64,000 bases of DNA, from assembly GCA_000469685.2 (NCBI GenBank), contig LS997563.1, positions 21,150,687 through 21,214,686 of the forward strand, written 5' to 3'. The DNA is from Haemonchus contortus. Taxonomy: Eukaryota > Nematoda > Chromadorea > Rhabditida > Trichostrongylidae. A model generated the notes under the pieces. It was not told the origin of the DNA and did not search any database. It was given only the letters and a program-made list of their open reading frames with translations. The translations under genes and the position numbers were made by a program. Of the stretch, positions 1 through 9,737 are shown piece by piece (position 1 is the stretch's first letter; every line of letters begins with the position of its first letter).

Positions 1-71
1 CATGCGATTTGCTCCACTAGGAAAAAAGTTACTGCAAGTTAAAATTGGCCGAATACTTTTGAGCGCTACTG
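1..71. mobile_element. Right end of a Tc1-like miniature element (CAGTAGCG family)
   Basis: The first 71 bases match, in the same orientation, the right end of the complete element at 52761-53291. Shared blocks are the GCGATTTG / CTA-GG-AAAAA segment and the outer end TTTTGAGCGCTACTG. The outermost bases, read inward, are CAGTAGCGCTCAAAAG, a Tc1-type start. The base pair outside is CA where TA is expected, so the target duplication has decayed. The rest of the element lies before the window. Confidence 0.55.
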
Positions 72-190
72 CATCTGTCTGCACTTGAGTAGGGAGCCTA
101 TACCCTATTTTACAGATTTTGACAGGTTTCACCGGTTCACCTTTAAAATGTATTTTATAGCATATTAATCTCGGTTATTGTTTCTAGGTG

Positions 191-352
191 TTTCTAGTTA
201 TTTTGTTGTACTTGTCATTGTCATCTTACTCTGATCCTGGTGCTATGACGAGCTTTTATGATCTCCTATTGACCTCATCTTCTTTGGTATTAGTTGTTAC
301 TTACCGTTGGAGTTCGTGTTTTCTCATTTTTTAATAAGGGTTAATTACCCAA
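191..352 (+). repeat. LTR-like direct repeat, left copy
   Basis: It starts with TTTCTAGTTATTTTGTTGTA, which recurs exactly at 2905-2924. It runs through TCATCTTACTCTG, GGTGCTATGA, TTTATGATCTC, CATCTTCTTTGGT and TTACCGTTG to a spliced-leader-like end. The same blocks occur in the same order in the right copy with small insertions. Confidence 0.7.
338..352 (+). other. Spliced-leader-like sequence (SL1 resemblance), left copy
   Basis: GGGTTAATTACCCAA matches the first 15 bases of nematode SL1 at 14 positions (SL1 from established knowledge). The similarity stops here. No splice donor, Sm site or hairpin of an SL RNA gene follows. It marks the 3' limit of the direct repeat. Confidence 0.5.
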
Positions 353-469
353 AACAACAAAATTAACTCTATCACGACAAAAAAGGAAAGAAGCCGTCGA
401 TTTGCCTCGTTACCGGGTGTTGTACACAGTGGTACACGAATCACTACCATGCTCACCACCAACTGTATT

Positions 470-735
470 GTCATCATGCAAGCTGCTACATCGAGCTTCG
501 TATGCATCCTCTTATCTGGCCCATTGCATTTTTTGTATCCTTCAACCCCTTTTTGCAAATTGTCGTCATGCAAGAGGCTACATCGACTTCTGCTCGTATA
601 CTCTCAGCTAGCTCAACTCATTTTTCCGTCTTTTTTTCGTACTGTCATCATGTGAGATGCTACATCGAGCTCGTCCCTCATATCATACTCTTACCCAGCC
701 GATCGCATTTTTCATATCCTCCTATCGTTTTTTCG
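470..735 (+). repeat. Degenerate tandem repeat, three units of 82-92 bp
   Basis: Units begin at 470, 562 and 644 with GTC(A/G)TCATG followed by GCTACATCGA. Each continues into a pyrimidine-rich tail with a CATTTTT(T/C) core. It lies just downstream of the left LTR-like repeat, where leader sequence would be. Overlapping frames here are by-products of the repeat. Confidence 0.7.
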
Positions 736-1249
736 TTTTGCTATCAGGCAACATGCCACTCTGTGTCTGTCCATTGTGCGCTGCTTCGTATCTGCTCGTT
801 TTTGCGTACTTAGTTCAAATTAACGACGTTTAAATTATGCACATCTCTCATGCATTTGAGCGATTAATTCATAGTTTAGTGCCGCACGCGCAACGAGCGA
901 ACGTAATCAAATGCAGGATATCTGTTGATCAGTAAGACGTCGAGTGCTGATCTAGTGACGTGCAACCGAAGTCGAAGGTCTCAGTCTTGTAATTAAGACC
1001 TCAACACTGCGCTTATTGCCAGCTACCAATTTAATACTGCAAGTGCATGAATAAGCCCCAAGTTGCGCAGTGGAGCGAGCGAGCAAACTAAAAGGAAGGA
1101 TCTCAGCGACTATTGAAGATTGCGATTCAGTTTAGTGTTCAGAGGGTGTATCAACCCAGCATAGGATCAAGTTTCTATTTCGTTCTTTAAAGGAGAATCC
1201 GATCGCGCGCTTCCAATCGATTTGTGCAAAAATAGGGGCACAAAAGAAA

Positions 1250-1573
1250 ATGTCATCAGAGAAGCGCGATGGCGACTTCCACCGCACAAAGCCCCACTTG
1301 GAAAATTTTAAGGAGGCACTACCACCCCTACCAACACCTGATCCGCTGTACAACGACATGATCAAATGTTCAGTGAAACTATATATGTATATTGTTGAGC
1401 TCATTGATAACATTAGTTCTGACACCGCATACCTCCTTGACAACAATGACTCATGGCCAGTTCTAGTAAGAGAGACTCGTATCAAGGAATTGAATGTCGA
1501 AAACTATTCTCTACGTTTGAAATACTTGTTGCGAAGCCACCTCTCTCTTGTTTTCCATCAGTACCAGTCATAA
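1250..1573 (+). pseudogene. Possible N-terminal part of the gag-like frame
   Basis: An ATG-initiated 107-codon frame (context AAAATGTCATC) encodes an acidic/polar protein with a proline-rich stretch near residue 25 (LPPLPTPDP). It ends with TAA at 1571-1573. It is in the same reading phase as the zinc-knuckle frame downstream. Several stops separate the two, including TGA at 1775. I infer that both were once one gag gene, or that this is the Gag N-terminus of the same element. No recognised domain is visible, so a chance frame cannot be excluded. Confidence 0.35.
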
Positions 1574-1777
1574 ATCCGACGAAAGGAGTCTCCGAAAAAG
1601 CATGGGACACTCGTATGAGCCCCCTGTAATACTATTCCGGTGTTTCGGGGGAGAAGCTTCCGCTCCCCACTTTGTAAAAGGCCATCCAAAGGATCATGGA
1701 AGACTGCGAAGAAAAGATAACTGCGAAGAAAAGATAAAGGACTATATATGAAAGTAAGAGAAGTTAACGCAGAATGA

Positions 1778-2422
1778 TCGCGTTCGATAGGACCCTTCAA
1801 ACAAACATACTTGCGAATCACTCGATCAAATCATCGTCAGGCTCAACCAAATGCAACAACAACAAGCAACCCGGACGGACCCACGAAGATCTCGGAAACG
1901 GACCACGACGAAAAAGGAAACACTGAAGAATCGAACGAAATAGAACGAGTACGCAACAACATCGATCACATGGAATCGGTAGACGAGCAAGACGAAGGAA
2001 ACTTCGAGCGAAACAATGAGGACGAATATGAAGATCAAGAAGCAAATAACGAACTCGATGAAAGTGAAATTTTGAAAGAAATCGATGACCTGGAGAAAGA
2101 ACTTGAAGAAGTTTACTACAGAATACGTGATTTGCTGAGGATGCGAACATGTCAGCCAAGATTGTATGAAACTGGTGTCACCCTCCAACAAGAGGGGACG
2201 ATGCCCTGCTTTTTCTGTTACGTTCCGGGACATCACTACAGTGATTTTTGCAGAAAAATCACTGGAGCTAAAGAACGCGAGGCACACCTAAAAAGCCGTG
2301 GTCGCTGCGCTATATGTTTACAGTTGGATTGTCAGGAAGGACTCTATTGCAAAAAGTACTCCACACGATGCCACCACTGTAAGAAAACAGGGCACTCACC
2401 AGCAATCTGCAAACTTCCATAA
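1778..2422 (+). pseudogene. Gag-like nucleic-acid-binding protein with zinc knuckles (Bel/Pao-type)
   Basis: The frame is open from 1778 to TAA at 2420-2422 and lacks an ATG near its start; the first in-frame ATG is at 1970. Numbering from codon 1811, residues 30-110 are strongly acidic and look like a coiled coil (repeated E, D, N, with EIDDLEKELEE). Three cysteine clusters follow. One is C133-x2-C136-x4-H141-x5-C147. The second is C156-x2-C159 with C164 and C170. The third is C177-x2-C180-x4-H185-x4-C190, a canonical CCHC knuckle. Knuckles of this kind bind RNA in retrotransposon Gag. The protein ends five residues after the last knuckle, so no protease or polymerase follows. The nearby direct repeats suggest an LTR element. 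Confidence 0.65.
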
Positions 2423-2904
2423 GAGTCGGTCAAAATCTTCGCTGAAAGGAATAACCTCGAGAACATCGCAGAACAGATGCTGAAGAGACTGCAAGAACTA
2501 CGCCGGCGGTTGTAAAAGGGCATCAATATAACCCATAGTATTTCGATCGAAAAATTCTTTTGACCTTAGCCATCTGACCTTTCCTTACAATTCCTCTCGG
2601 GGACGAGTACTCGCGACTTTGAAGAAGGAAAAGTATCGCGAAACTAGCGAAACTCGCGAAACTTTCCCCACTCTTCGATTCACTGATTGGGTGGTGAAGA
2701 GGGGGGATCACCACAGGGGATCGAACTGCGCGCTAAAGGAACGCTATCAAAGAATCGAAGGAAGAGCCAGCGCTCATTTTCCCGCCATTCGTTCTTTATA
2801 TATACATATATGCTATACATTCCTCTACAGTGCAATCTTGCGATCTTTCCAATCATTAGCAATTTTAGTAACCTTCAGTTGTTTTGTTGTACTATATCGC
2901 ATCA

Positions 2905-3084
2905 TTTCTAGTTATTTTGTTGTACTCCTATCATTGCCATTGTCATCTTACTCTGCCTCTGGTGCTATGAAGAGCTTTTTATGATCTCATTCTGACCCAT
3001 CTTCTTTGGTGTTAGTTTTTGTTTACCGTTGAAGTTTCTGTTTTCTCATTTTTGTTAATGAAGGTTCAATTACTCAGGTATGAG
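2905..3084 (+). repeat. LTR-like direct repeat, right copy
   Basis: Second copy of the 191-352 repeat, with the same ordered blocks and an SL1-like end at 3063-3084. Differences between the copies are scattered substitutions and indels of a few bases, so the two have diverged for some time. Confidence 0.65.
3063..3084 (+). other. Spliced-leader-like sequence (SL1 resemblance), right copy
   Basis: The 22 bases starting GGTTCAATTACTCAGG match the 22-nt nematode SL1 exon at 18 positions; mismatches are at 5, 12, 15 and 18. Where the two repeat copies differ within the first 15 bases, the SL1 base is present in at least one copy. No SL RNA body follows. Confidence 0.5.
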
Positions 3085-4935
3085 TCTTTCAACAACTCGC
3101 CCGCGTGGCAAGACAATCGATACACGAGGTTCTGACCCAACCCTTTCACATGCCTGCATGAAACCATGCTTGACGAGGGTGAAAAAGACCTACCTGATCT
3201 CTGCACTGACCAAGCAGCTGTGGGATATTTCCACCAATCCAGCTTCCATCAAGATTCATAATTAGATTCGAATGAAAATTCGGCTTATCTAGTGGGTTTC
3301 AGGTGTTCTTGACGAGTATCTTAATATTCCTGCAGGTACTATATGTACGTAGTAACAGCCTGTTGGGGTTGATGATCGTGGACAGATCCGAATTTTGGGG
3401 CATAATACGCAATGGGTTCCGAATAATTGGGTAGAAACGAGTTTTCTAGACGTCTCAATCACAAATAGCCAACCTTATGAGTTGTTATTTAGTCTGAGCA
3501 GACAATTTGGGAATTCCTTTCAGTCACCTACATAGGGATTTCGCATGCTATTAATTGTACGTGGCCAAAAGGCAGTAGTATTCAACTGATAAAAGTGGGA
3601 TAAAGCTTGAATCCTACTCTGTTCATAAAATTTCGAAGAAGAGGGTTAACACAAGTGCTGAATTTTATGTGAGATGAACACAAAGACATTGCTGCGATCA
3701 GAAAAATCGATCAGCTACTCGTTTATCGCTTGGCTCACTGGTCCCCAAGCAATCACCAACATTCACAATTGACAGAAAGATCTACTGAGATAACATTTTT
3801 ATTGCTTTATAGGTTAAGAATTCACTCCTAAAGCCAGCGTCCTCAGAGAAAACATATAAAGGGATACGAAAACCTTTCTTTTTAGTTTTCCACTAACTTA
3901 ACTACCCTAAGGAGGGACTATCACGATTAACACGTTGACGACAATGTCAGTCAATGGTGACCGACAGTACTGTAGTCAGCCAAATGAAGAAATTCTCAGG
4001 ATTTTTTTGTTTCATATTTTACATTTACTTATTTACTCACTAACTTTAGCGTCGACCCATGATCCATCTAAATCTAAGGTTTTTATGGAAATATTAAGCA
4101 TCGAGTCAGGAGTCATACATCATATCAGACAACAATTAAAATTCGAACTCCTTCCAACAACTGGCGCCTTACCCCTAATCTTGTTCCCGCCAAACGTTTA
4201 AATAGTGCTTTCTATAAATGTTCACGATTTAAAGCCTCATACACTGAGATGGTCTACAAAGCCCATGATTTTGGAGAATTCACCCAGATCTTGACAGAAT
4301 ACAAGTTTTACTTTTATTTCTAGGAGTTTTTACTTGTTTCACACAAATAGAATCTTAATTCTCATGAATACATCAAATTCAATAGGTGACTGTCCCGTGG
4401 GACGAGGTCCGCCAATGGTAACCGACGATTAGTCAGCGCCTTCAAACGGTCTCGTCGTCAACGTGTTAACTTGATTCTTAACTGTTGATTGTTCATTAAT
4501 TATCATAAATAGCCCTTTCAAGTCGAAAAGTCGAAAGAAATTGCATGTATGTCGTATGTTTTGCAGGATATGCGTCTTCCATTTCAAATGATAATTACGC
4601 CTAGTTTCCAAATGCTAGTTCGTAACTGGAAGCTGCCTCCCAACAGAACATGTCTCTTGCGAGAAATCGCAGCTGCTAAGAACTTCGTGTGCTCATTTAA
4701 AATGTGAGTACGGATGGCAAAAACTAATGAAAAAAGAATGCAAAATAGTGAATTATGTAATAATAAGTGATCACATGTAAATGAAAATTCACAGATATGT
4801 ATTTATAGTATCAATTATTGCCTAGGATCCATTTAGTGAATGCCGAATTCATGCCAACAATTCTCTGAGAAAAATAAAACATTTCCAATTAGGTTTGTGT
4901 AAAAAGACGAACAACAACTTTTCCGATGCGAATCA
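3085..4935. other. Unassigned spacer
   Basis: A 61-codon frame (3080-3265, +) begins inside the SL1-like sequence and has no recognisable domain. A second frame (3935-4201) looks accidental. No repeat end or splice-bounded exon was recognised here. Confidence 0.4.
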
Positions 4936-5182
4936 ATCCTGTTCTGCGATGCGCTCAGGCACTTGACTTCCATTCAAGATTGCAAGGAGATCAGAGACCT
5001 ATGGAGCCTATACAATAAAACGCAGTGGCCAAACCGATGTACATTGCGTTCCTTTTGCACCACCAGACGAGTCTGGTACGAATCAACCGACTTCAAAAGA
5101 CCGACTACATAAGGCTCGGTTGGACTGAGCGAATGTCGATGGATTCGATCTCCCGACCATGCGTGTGTTATAGCGCCATAAA
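4936..5182 (-). mobile_element. tRNA-derived SINE, 5'-truncated copy
   Basis: Minus-strand copy of the SINE seen complete at 43.7 and 55.5 kb. Read in reverse, it has the B-box-like GATTCGATC region, the GAGCC---TATGTAG block, ACTCGTCTGG, GGCCACTGCG and a tail with GAATGGAAGTC. The tRNA-like head stops at GGCGC near 5182, so the A box is missing. Confidence 0.7.
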
Positions 5183-6204
5183 TAAGTAGAAATGTAATTA
5201 AGCAAGTACGAAGAATTGCAGCACTGAGAGCTCTGCTTGTAATTCTATAGTACATCACCAGCTCTTTGAACCGTCAAAAATAGGAATATATTCCAATGCG
5301 TCTCTGTTGGAGACTCGCACGTACTATCAGACCGTCACCGGCATTTTTAGGGCTTGTCCTGAACCGGATTACAAACTAGGAACACGGGAAAGAGAAGAAG
5401 CATCACTCTCGAGTAGCACTTAATCACCCTGCATTACTGGCAGATTGTTTTCGTGCTTGCGACTCGGCGCAACTTGATACAAGGGATCTCTTCCTATTTA
5501 TCGCATGGGTGGATTTACTAAATGTGTCAATTACGCGCTGAATACCCATCTCCATCTACTCGTTCTGATCGGTTTCTCATTCACTCATCCTCGTTTACAA
5601 GGCACGTAATTGTTTGCTACAACGTTCCTATACATATTGCTACAGACCCAAGAAAAGTCCGGGTTTTATGTGCTTACTTCACTGAAAAACAACGGAAAGA
5701 TATTTCACCTTATTGTATTCCGAATCAAGAGGGACTCTTATCCGCATGAGTTAGTTGGTGACATCCCAGGAGAAAACGAGTGAAGCTTGATTGTAATCGC
5801 TCTTTGACTTTTTAGGTCGCGTTGAAGAGTAAACAACAAGTTACACAAATCTTTGCCCTTATCCTTTTGCTTGGGAAAGAGATCCTAAATCTGCTCAAAA
5901 ACACTCTCGTAATTTTAATGTTTTCCTATACTAGAGGAGTCTCGTTTAGGGAATTAAGTTGTAAGAAGAATGACTTCGCTGTACCGGTCTAATCAACTTT
6001 CAACCTTCAAAAGAATTGCATGCGCCTTCGCCTTATGCCTGTAGCCTTTTACTGTACTTATAACCCTCAGATGATTCCGAGCGAGAAGGGCTTGCAAACC
6101 TTTTGAAGGTTCGAAAGTCATACAGTGGCACACAAGCAGCTATCAAATTTCTGCTTTAAATGAAATAAGTGGATCCCTACTACATATATATGACGCGCTT
6201 GGGT
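5183..6204. other. Unassigned spacer
   Basis: Short frames such as 5522-5749 have no domain and no convincing splice sites. Nothing was recognised. Confidence 0.4.
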
Positions 6205-6322
6205 CTGTCTATCTGTTTTTCTGTCTGTCTGTATGGCTGCATGTGTCTATCTATATCTGTCCGTCTATCTGTCTGCCTGCCTGTCCGTCCGTCCGTCATT
6301 CTGTCTGTCTGTCACTCTGCTG
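6205..6322 (+). repeat. CTGT/CTAT microsatellite
   Basis: An imperfect tetranucleotide tract of CTGT, CTAT, CCGT and CCTG units. The same kind of tract, in reverse orientation, lies at about 14893-14935 at the equivalent end of the second copy of this repeat. Confidence 0.85.
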
Positions 6323-7150
6323 GCTTGTTCGTTTGCTTGCTTTTTTGTGCGGAAACCTGGTATTATCTGGAAAAGCTCCTGCAAAAATGGGGTCAGGTGG
6401 GAGATTGGTTGAGTATGGGGTGAGGTCAACAGGGCACATGTGAGTTCAGTGGAGCTCCGCCTACAGGGAGCAGGACATACAACGAGTTGGCGGTTGCACA
6501 AGCAAGACCCCTTTATTAGGTTTCATAACGCCCAGACGCCTGCGACGGAAAATGGGGTATTGGTCAACAAACAGAACCTGCGGTAGGTTGGGCGTTCTTG
6601 CAGCGAGCGGTACTTTCTACATAAGTTCATGGCTTGATTCAACGAAAGCGTGAGGGCCAGAAAAAAAATAAGAGGAGTGAGCAAGATCTTTCCCGAGCTG
6701 GACGGTGGCGTAATCCTAGCGAAGCTCTGCCCAAGAGTGATGTTCCAGTAGAAGCTTTTTTTCAAAGAAATGTATCAAAACAGAAGCTAAGCTTTGGGAA
6801 TGTGTTATGTACAACTCTGTACAAAAACGATCCAGAGAGCGCAAAGAAGTAGTTAGATGTAGTAGAAGAAGCGTGGTCAAACCCTCAAATAGAACGTGGT
6901 TAGCACTCAGGCGAGTGAGGCTAAAATTTAACTATCACAACTCTGTTCAAAACGTTCCGGAATGCTGGAATCACTGGGATTGAGGTATCAGAAGAAATGC
7001 AGCCGATTCCCCGAAGTGGGTGGGGTTTGTTTTAGGGGTGGGGTGCTAAAATCAAAAGTCCTTGATTTTGTTCACAAATGTTCTAGAATGCAGGGAAAAG
7101 TGTTAGAGATTATAGAAGAAATGTGGCTAAATCTCCAAAGTGGGTAATGA
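6205..7150 (+). mobile_element. Minisatellite-bearing dispersed repeat, copy 1
   Basis: The order is the CTGT tract, a CTTGTT/GTTTG block, a segment with ACAGGGCACATGTGAG and GAGCTCCGCC, and then TTGATTCAACGAAAGCG. After that come two to three diverged units of about 120 bp built around AACGTTC(C/T)(A/G)GAATGC, AGAAGAAATG and CCCAAAGTGGG. The same order is found inverted at 11.8-14.9 kb. No transposase and no clear terminal repeats were seen. A non-autonomous Helitron is one possibility, but the class is unresolved. Confidence 0.6.
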
Positions 7151-8248
7151 TTTTTTTAAAAGTCCAGACACCTGGGAATATGAACAAAAGATAGACTAGA
7201 CCAACGAGTCAGACGGGGGAGACTCTCCGGCGGTGAGCCAGGCGTTCGCAATTTCACTGCATAAACTCATAACCCACCATAGCTAGTAGCCAGATTTTCG
7301 ATGGATGGAGCTTGGAAGAAATCGCGTCTGTTCTACGCGTTCTCTGTTTGTTTTGCCTCGCGGTGGTTGCGTAGTAATGAAAGGAGTTGCAAAGGTTTCT
7401 TATTTACGGAAGTCAAACACTGGCTTATTAACAGATACTAATCCATCCAGTCAGGCAAAACCAACTCCAGCAGATGAAAGTGTAAATTCACTCGTCTATG
7501 GGTCATGATTCACAGATTACTGTTTGTCTCAGATTATCACGGGAAAGTAGGATCAATTAGAAAAATACATATTCATTCGTTCCACCTTACAAGCATGACC
7601 GATATCACGGTCCATGAGAAGATTAATCGGTTGGTAAGGTGGAGGCCCCAACCCATCCTCGATATTGTGCGGTGAAATTATTAGACGCACGGCTAGCTCA
7701 GCTGGACCACTGCAACACTACCCTTTCAATATTACCGCTTATGCTTTTACTTCAGGCAAGCATCCCTCCTCACATGAAGAAAATATACTGAAGCGTGTCA
7801 GTGTGTTCAATTAGGTGCTGAATGGGAACAGGTGATTTGCAAACACTGAAAGTTGTATATTTCATCAAGACCCTAGTCCACAGCCTCTTGGGCATATCGA
7901 GAATGCTTGATCTCATCCATTTTCTTTGAAGTTTCTGAAACTGAGACCATTCATTTATTCCTAGCACGCACTACAAGCAACCACAGTATTCCATTAAATT
8001 CATTTTACCTTTGGAAATTTCCTTAACAATAGTTTCTGCGAGACCGACGGGGACCGCCTTTCATCCGGCTTTGCATGTGGCGAGCTCGTCAAGCTCTGTA
8101 ACTTCGAACCTTGTTCCCGCATCTATTCCGAGACTTGCTTGACCCCAAAGCGTCCTTTTCTACAAACCCATTCAAAATGAAGTCATGGTCCCTCATTGCA
8201 GCAGGGTCACTCAATATCCATCACCAATCCGCTCATGGGCTGACTTAA
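7151..8248. other. Unassigned spacer
   Basis: Contains a tRNA A-box-like GGCTAGCTCAGCTGG at about 7692 with no B box. Otherwise nothing was recognised. Confidence 0.4.
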
Positions 8249-8726
8249 AGGCACGACTCACGATAATTTCGAGGCACCTCTTCTTAGTCGGAAAGCGGGA
8301 GTATATGTAGGTTGGAAGTAGCTTAGTAGCAGTGGAGAAAGCGAGAATATTCGCTGATTTCGAGAATAATAAGGCTCCTTAAAAATAGGGAAATAGAGGT
8401 TGGAAGAGATTACCATGGCGGAATGACATGGAAGGGGTATTTTGACGAGATTTAGGTCAGTGCAAATGCGCAGAGAGCTAACTATATCAAGACACAACTG
8501 CCTTTCGTTGTTTGAAATGCCTACATGGGAGTCTCTTGAGATAGTGCAGCCTCTACAATGCCGGTGAAACTCGTCCGAGAGTGCACACTGTGCAATCTCT
8601 CAGTCCTTTTAACGCCCTCCCTATCAGGCCGGTTGCGGACCCGATAGTGCCAGATATGATATACGAGGGGCCTCAAATCTGTCCTGCGGGGAAATCTAAG
8701 AAACTATTTTTATCGTGAATTGTGCC
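8249..8726. mobile_element. TTAA-flanked MITE, subfamily B
   Basis: The ends are GGCACGACTCACGATAA and, inverted, TTATCGTGAATTGTGCC. The left end is bordered by TTAA (8245-8248) and the right by TTCA, consistent with a decayed TTAA duplication. The interior has no transposase. Its right half, reversed, shares CTCGGACGAGTTTCACCG and flanking sequence with the copy at 62.1 kb. TTAA targets are known for piggyBac-type elements, but these ends do not begin with the usual CCC. Confidence 0.7.
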
Positions 8727-9523
8727 TTCAAGGCAAGTCCACGCCGAAGCTTTTCGGTATGAATTCGTGATTTTGGGATGTGGTGAATGATTTTCACGAG
8801 CAGGGTAGGAAGTCAAGATATCCAAATGAAAGAGTGGCTTTTTTCGTTAATCAATCCCTCTTTGGAAAGCACCGCGCAATGGGCTCACGGACGCAAAGCC
8901 AAATTCAGAACAAAGTTTGAAAAAAATGTCCGTAAAAGTAGTCAGTAGCCATAACAACAAATATAAATGTAAGTACCATCAAAAAGGAACCAAATGAAGA
9001 AGAACCTAGAGTTTGAGTTCCGAACAGTAGAGAAAACCTCAATACGAGGGGATCATAAGTAATTTCAATAGGTCATTTTCTCAACTGTTTTGCTTCGCTT
9101 TTTGTCGATTACAACAAATGATTTCACGTCACTAGTTAATTGACAGCAAACAAACTTGGTCCTTTTGGATTTTTTTGTAAAAATATTATTCGGTTTAACG
9201 ACCCCTTGAATTCTGAGAGCTGTTCAAATAATGTCCAAACAGTATCGCGGCGTTCGCGACAAATTTTCCTCAGTTCGTACCCGCCTAAACTCACGAAAGG
9301 TTCATTCTTGCTGTACTTCACGTTGTTTAATGCATGTTCTCCCATGAGTGATGTTTATCTTCCGTGGTTATTAAGCTGCTTACAATGTTTTCGATAGATG
9401 TTCAAGGAAAGGCCTCACCTCATCCGTTTTGTCGTGTGATCTGATCTTTGTATTGTACGGCCAAGTCATACTTCTAATCGCTTCGACAAGTTTCGTAGTG
9501 CTGTAGGACAGCTTGTTTGATCG
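8727..9523. other. Unassigned spacer
   Basis: Overlapping frames on both strands at 9136-9397 lack domains. Nothing else was recognised. Confidence 0.4.
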
Positions 9524-9737
9524 GAGTCGAAGAGATAAGCAAATCAGACAGTGGCCCTTCTGCTGGATGCATTCTCTCTGTTAGTTTTAATTTTACTCCC
9601 ACAAGTATAAGGATGACGTCGTGGTCAAGAAGAAGCATAAAATATGCGTTAAAGTAAAATTAAAAACAAACAGAGAGAATGCAAATGCATCCAGCAAAAG
9701 GGCCAAACTGTCTGGTTTGCTTATCTCGCAGTCGAAT
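9524..9737. repeat. Foldback inverted repeat
   Basis: The left arm (about 9524-9597) and right arm (about 9653-9737) are inverted copies. Shared blocks include GAGATAAGCAAA, CAGACAG, GGCCCTT, TGCTGGATGCAT, ATTCTCTCTGTT and TTTTAATTTTACT. The loop is about 55 bp. Arms differ by small insertions, for example an extra ATTTGC in the right arm. It could be a MITE or a foldback element; no target duplication was clear. Confidence 0.75.

Larger units (their letters stand above)
191..3084 (+). mobile_element. Candidate non-autonomous LTR retrotransposon with Gag only
   Basis: Two direct repeats (191-352 and 2905-3084) bracket about 2.5 kb that holds a zinc-knuckle Gag-like frame (1778-2422) and no protease, reverse transcriptase or integrase. 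Gag frames with this spacing of CCHC knuckles are typical of nematode Bel/Pao-type elements (family knowledge). A TATA-rich stretch (about 2796-2812) precedes the right repeat, as expected for an LTR promoter. The repeats have diverged clearly, so the insertion looks old. No primer-binding site or target duplication was recognised, and the true LTR boundaries are unknown. It could also be a gag fragment lying by chance between two copies of another repeat. Confidence 0.45.

Noticed and set aside
338..352. A functional spliced-leader RNA gene
   Set aside because: No splice donor, Sm-binding site or terminal stem follows either SL1-like sequence.
470..735. CRISPR-like array
   Set aside because: Units are diverged tandem copies without regular spacers, in a eukaryotic genome.
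7690..7710. tRNA-like GGCTAGCTCAGCTGG
   Set aside because: No B box or acceptor stem follows.
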